Source: Syntrophus sp. (in: bacteria)
GTDB lineage: Bacteria > Desulfobacterota > Syntrophia > Syntrophales > UBA5619
DNA: 13,347 nt
Direction of reading: 5' to 3'
Assembly: GCA_013824905.1 (NCBI GenBank)
Contig: PNOO01000046.1
Coordinates: 1-13,347, forward strand
The notes under the pieces were generated by a model, which was not told the DNA's origin, did not search any database, and was given only the letters and a program-made list of their open reading frames with translations. The translations under genes were made by a program, and so were the position numbers. Numbering within the stretch: the first letter of the stretch is position 1; every line of letters starts with the position of its first letter. Positions 13,239 through 13,347 of this stretch are shown here, one piece after another.

Positions 13239-13347
13239 ATCGAAAAACTATTCAGGATCGGAACGAGAGGGAGCGCCCTGGCGCTGACGCAGTCCCAATG
13301 GGTGGCGGCCCGCATCCGGGAGCAGCTTCCCGATGCCGCGGTGGAGC
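13239..13347 (+). CDS. hemC: Porphobilinogen deaminase (hydroxymethylbilane synthase), N-terminus only
   Basis: This enzyme joins four porphobilinogens into hydroxymethylbilane, two steps after the hemA product is converted to 5-aminolevulinate. Only 36 codons are visible before the window ends. FRIGTRGSALALTQSQWV is the unmistakable HemC N-terminus, with the RGSALA substrate-binding loop. The start is odd. AGGAGG at 13229-13234 is followed after 4 bases by ATC (13239-13241) and then GAA AAA, where an ATG would be expected. An in-frame TAG at 13227-13229 rules out a start further up, and the next ATG/GTG/TTG/CTG in frame comes only after the essential loop begins. Either ATC is used as the start codon or the base is a sequence error for ATG. 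It follows hemA by 85 bases. Confidence 0.93.
   Translation, partial: MEKLFRIGTRGSALALTQSQWVAARIREQLPDAAVE

Overview
The window looks like ordinary chromosomal DNA (GC roughly 50-55%) from an anaerobic proteobacterium-like organism. The best guess is Desulfobacterota (the former Deltaproteobacteria, Syntrophus-like). The guess rests on the plus-strand cluster precorrin-2 dehydrogenase / CcsA-like protein / hemA / hemC, which I recall from that group, together with an IHF-alpha-like protein and a TctABC-type solute uptake system. It is an inference from gene content, not from a phylogeny. No phage, IS element, CRISPR array or defence island is visible, and I do not see a clear new multi-gene system. 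The unusual material is in the short non-coding and start-site elements.

Layout, left to right. Positions 1-2600 (minus strand) hold a tripartite tricarboxylate transporter operon, tctC-tctB-tctA, with tctA cut by the window edge. It sits directly downstream of an RNase HI gene that carries an N-terminal hybrid-binding domain (2618-3355). Next, still on the minus strand, come a VOC/glyoxalase-fold protein (3457-3846) with its own promoter, a DMT/EamA exporter (4021-4935) following a GlcG/HbpS-type protein (4954-5382), an IHF-alpha-like protein (5471-5752) following a WbuC-type cupin (5774-6304), an AhpC/TSA-type peroxiredoxin (6442-6909) with a strong promoter, and a hotdog thioesterase (7100-7567). 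A tRNA-Phe(GAA) gene with its terminator lies at 7617-7739. The operon prmA-rsmE-RDD membrane protein (7873-10248) reads toward that tRNA.

At 10249-10423 transcription diverges. To the right (plus strand) runs a tetrapyrrole operon: a possible 12-codon leader ORF, precorrin-2 dehydrogenase/sirohydrochlorin ferrochelatase, a CcsA/HemX-like membrane protein, glutamyl-tRNA reductase (hemA) and the start of porphobilinogen deaminase (hemC). HemA and HemC work on the path from Glu-tRNA to uroporphyrinogen III. The precorrin-2 enzyme branches from that path toward siroheme (or alternative heme). The CcsA-like protein belongs to the heme-handling family of cytochrome c biogenesis.

Most worth a second look: hemC has an ideal Shine-Dalgarno but its only possible start in place is ATC; a short well-initiated leader ORF precedes the tetrapyrrole operon; a degenerate tRNA-Phe fragment overlaps the stop codon of the RDD gene; direct repeats sit at the VOC and peroxiredoxin promoters; and a 15-bp tandem duplication forms the tctC start region. 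No gene-free stretch exceeds about 200 bases.
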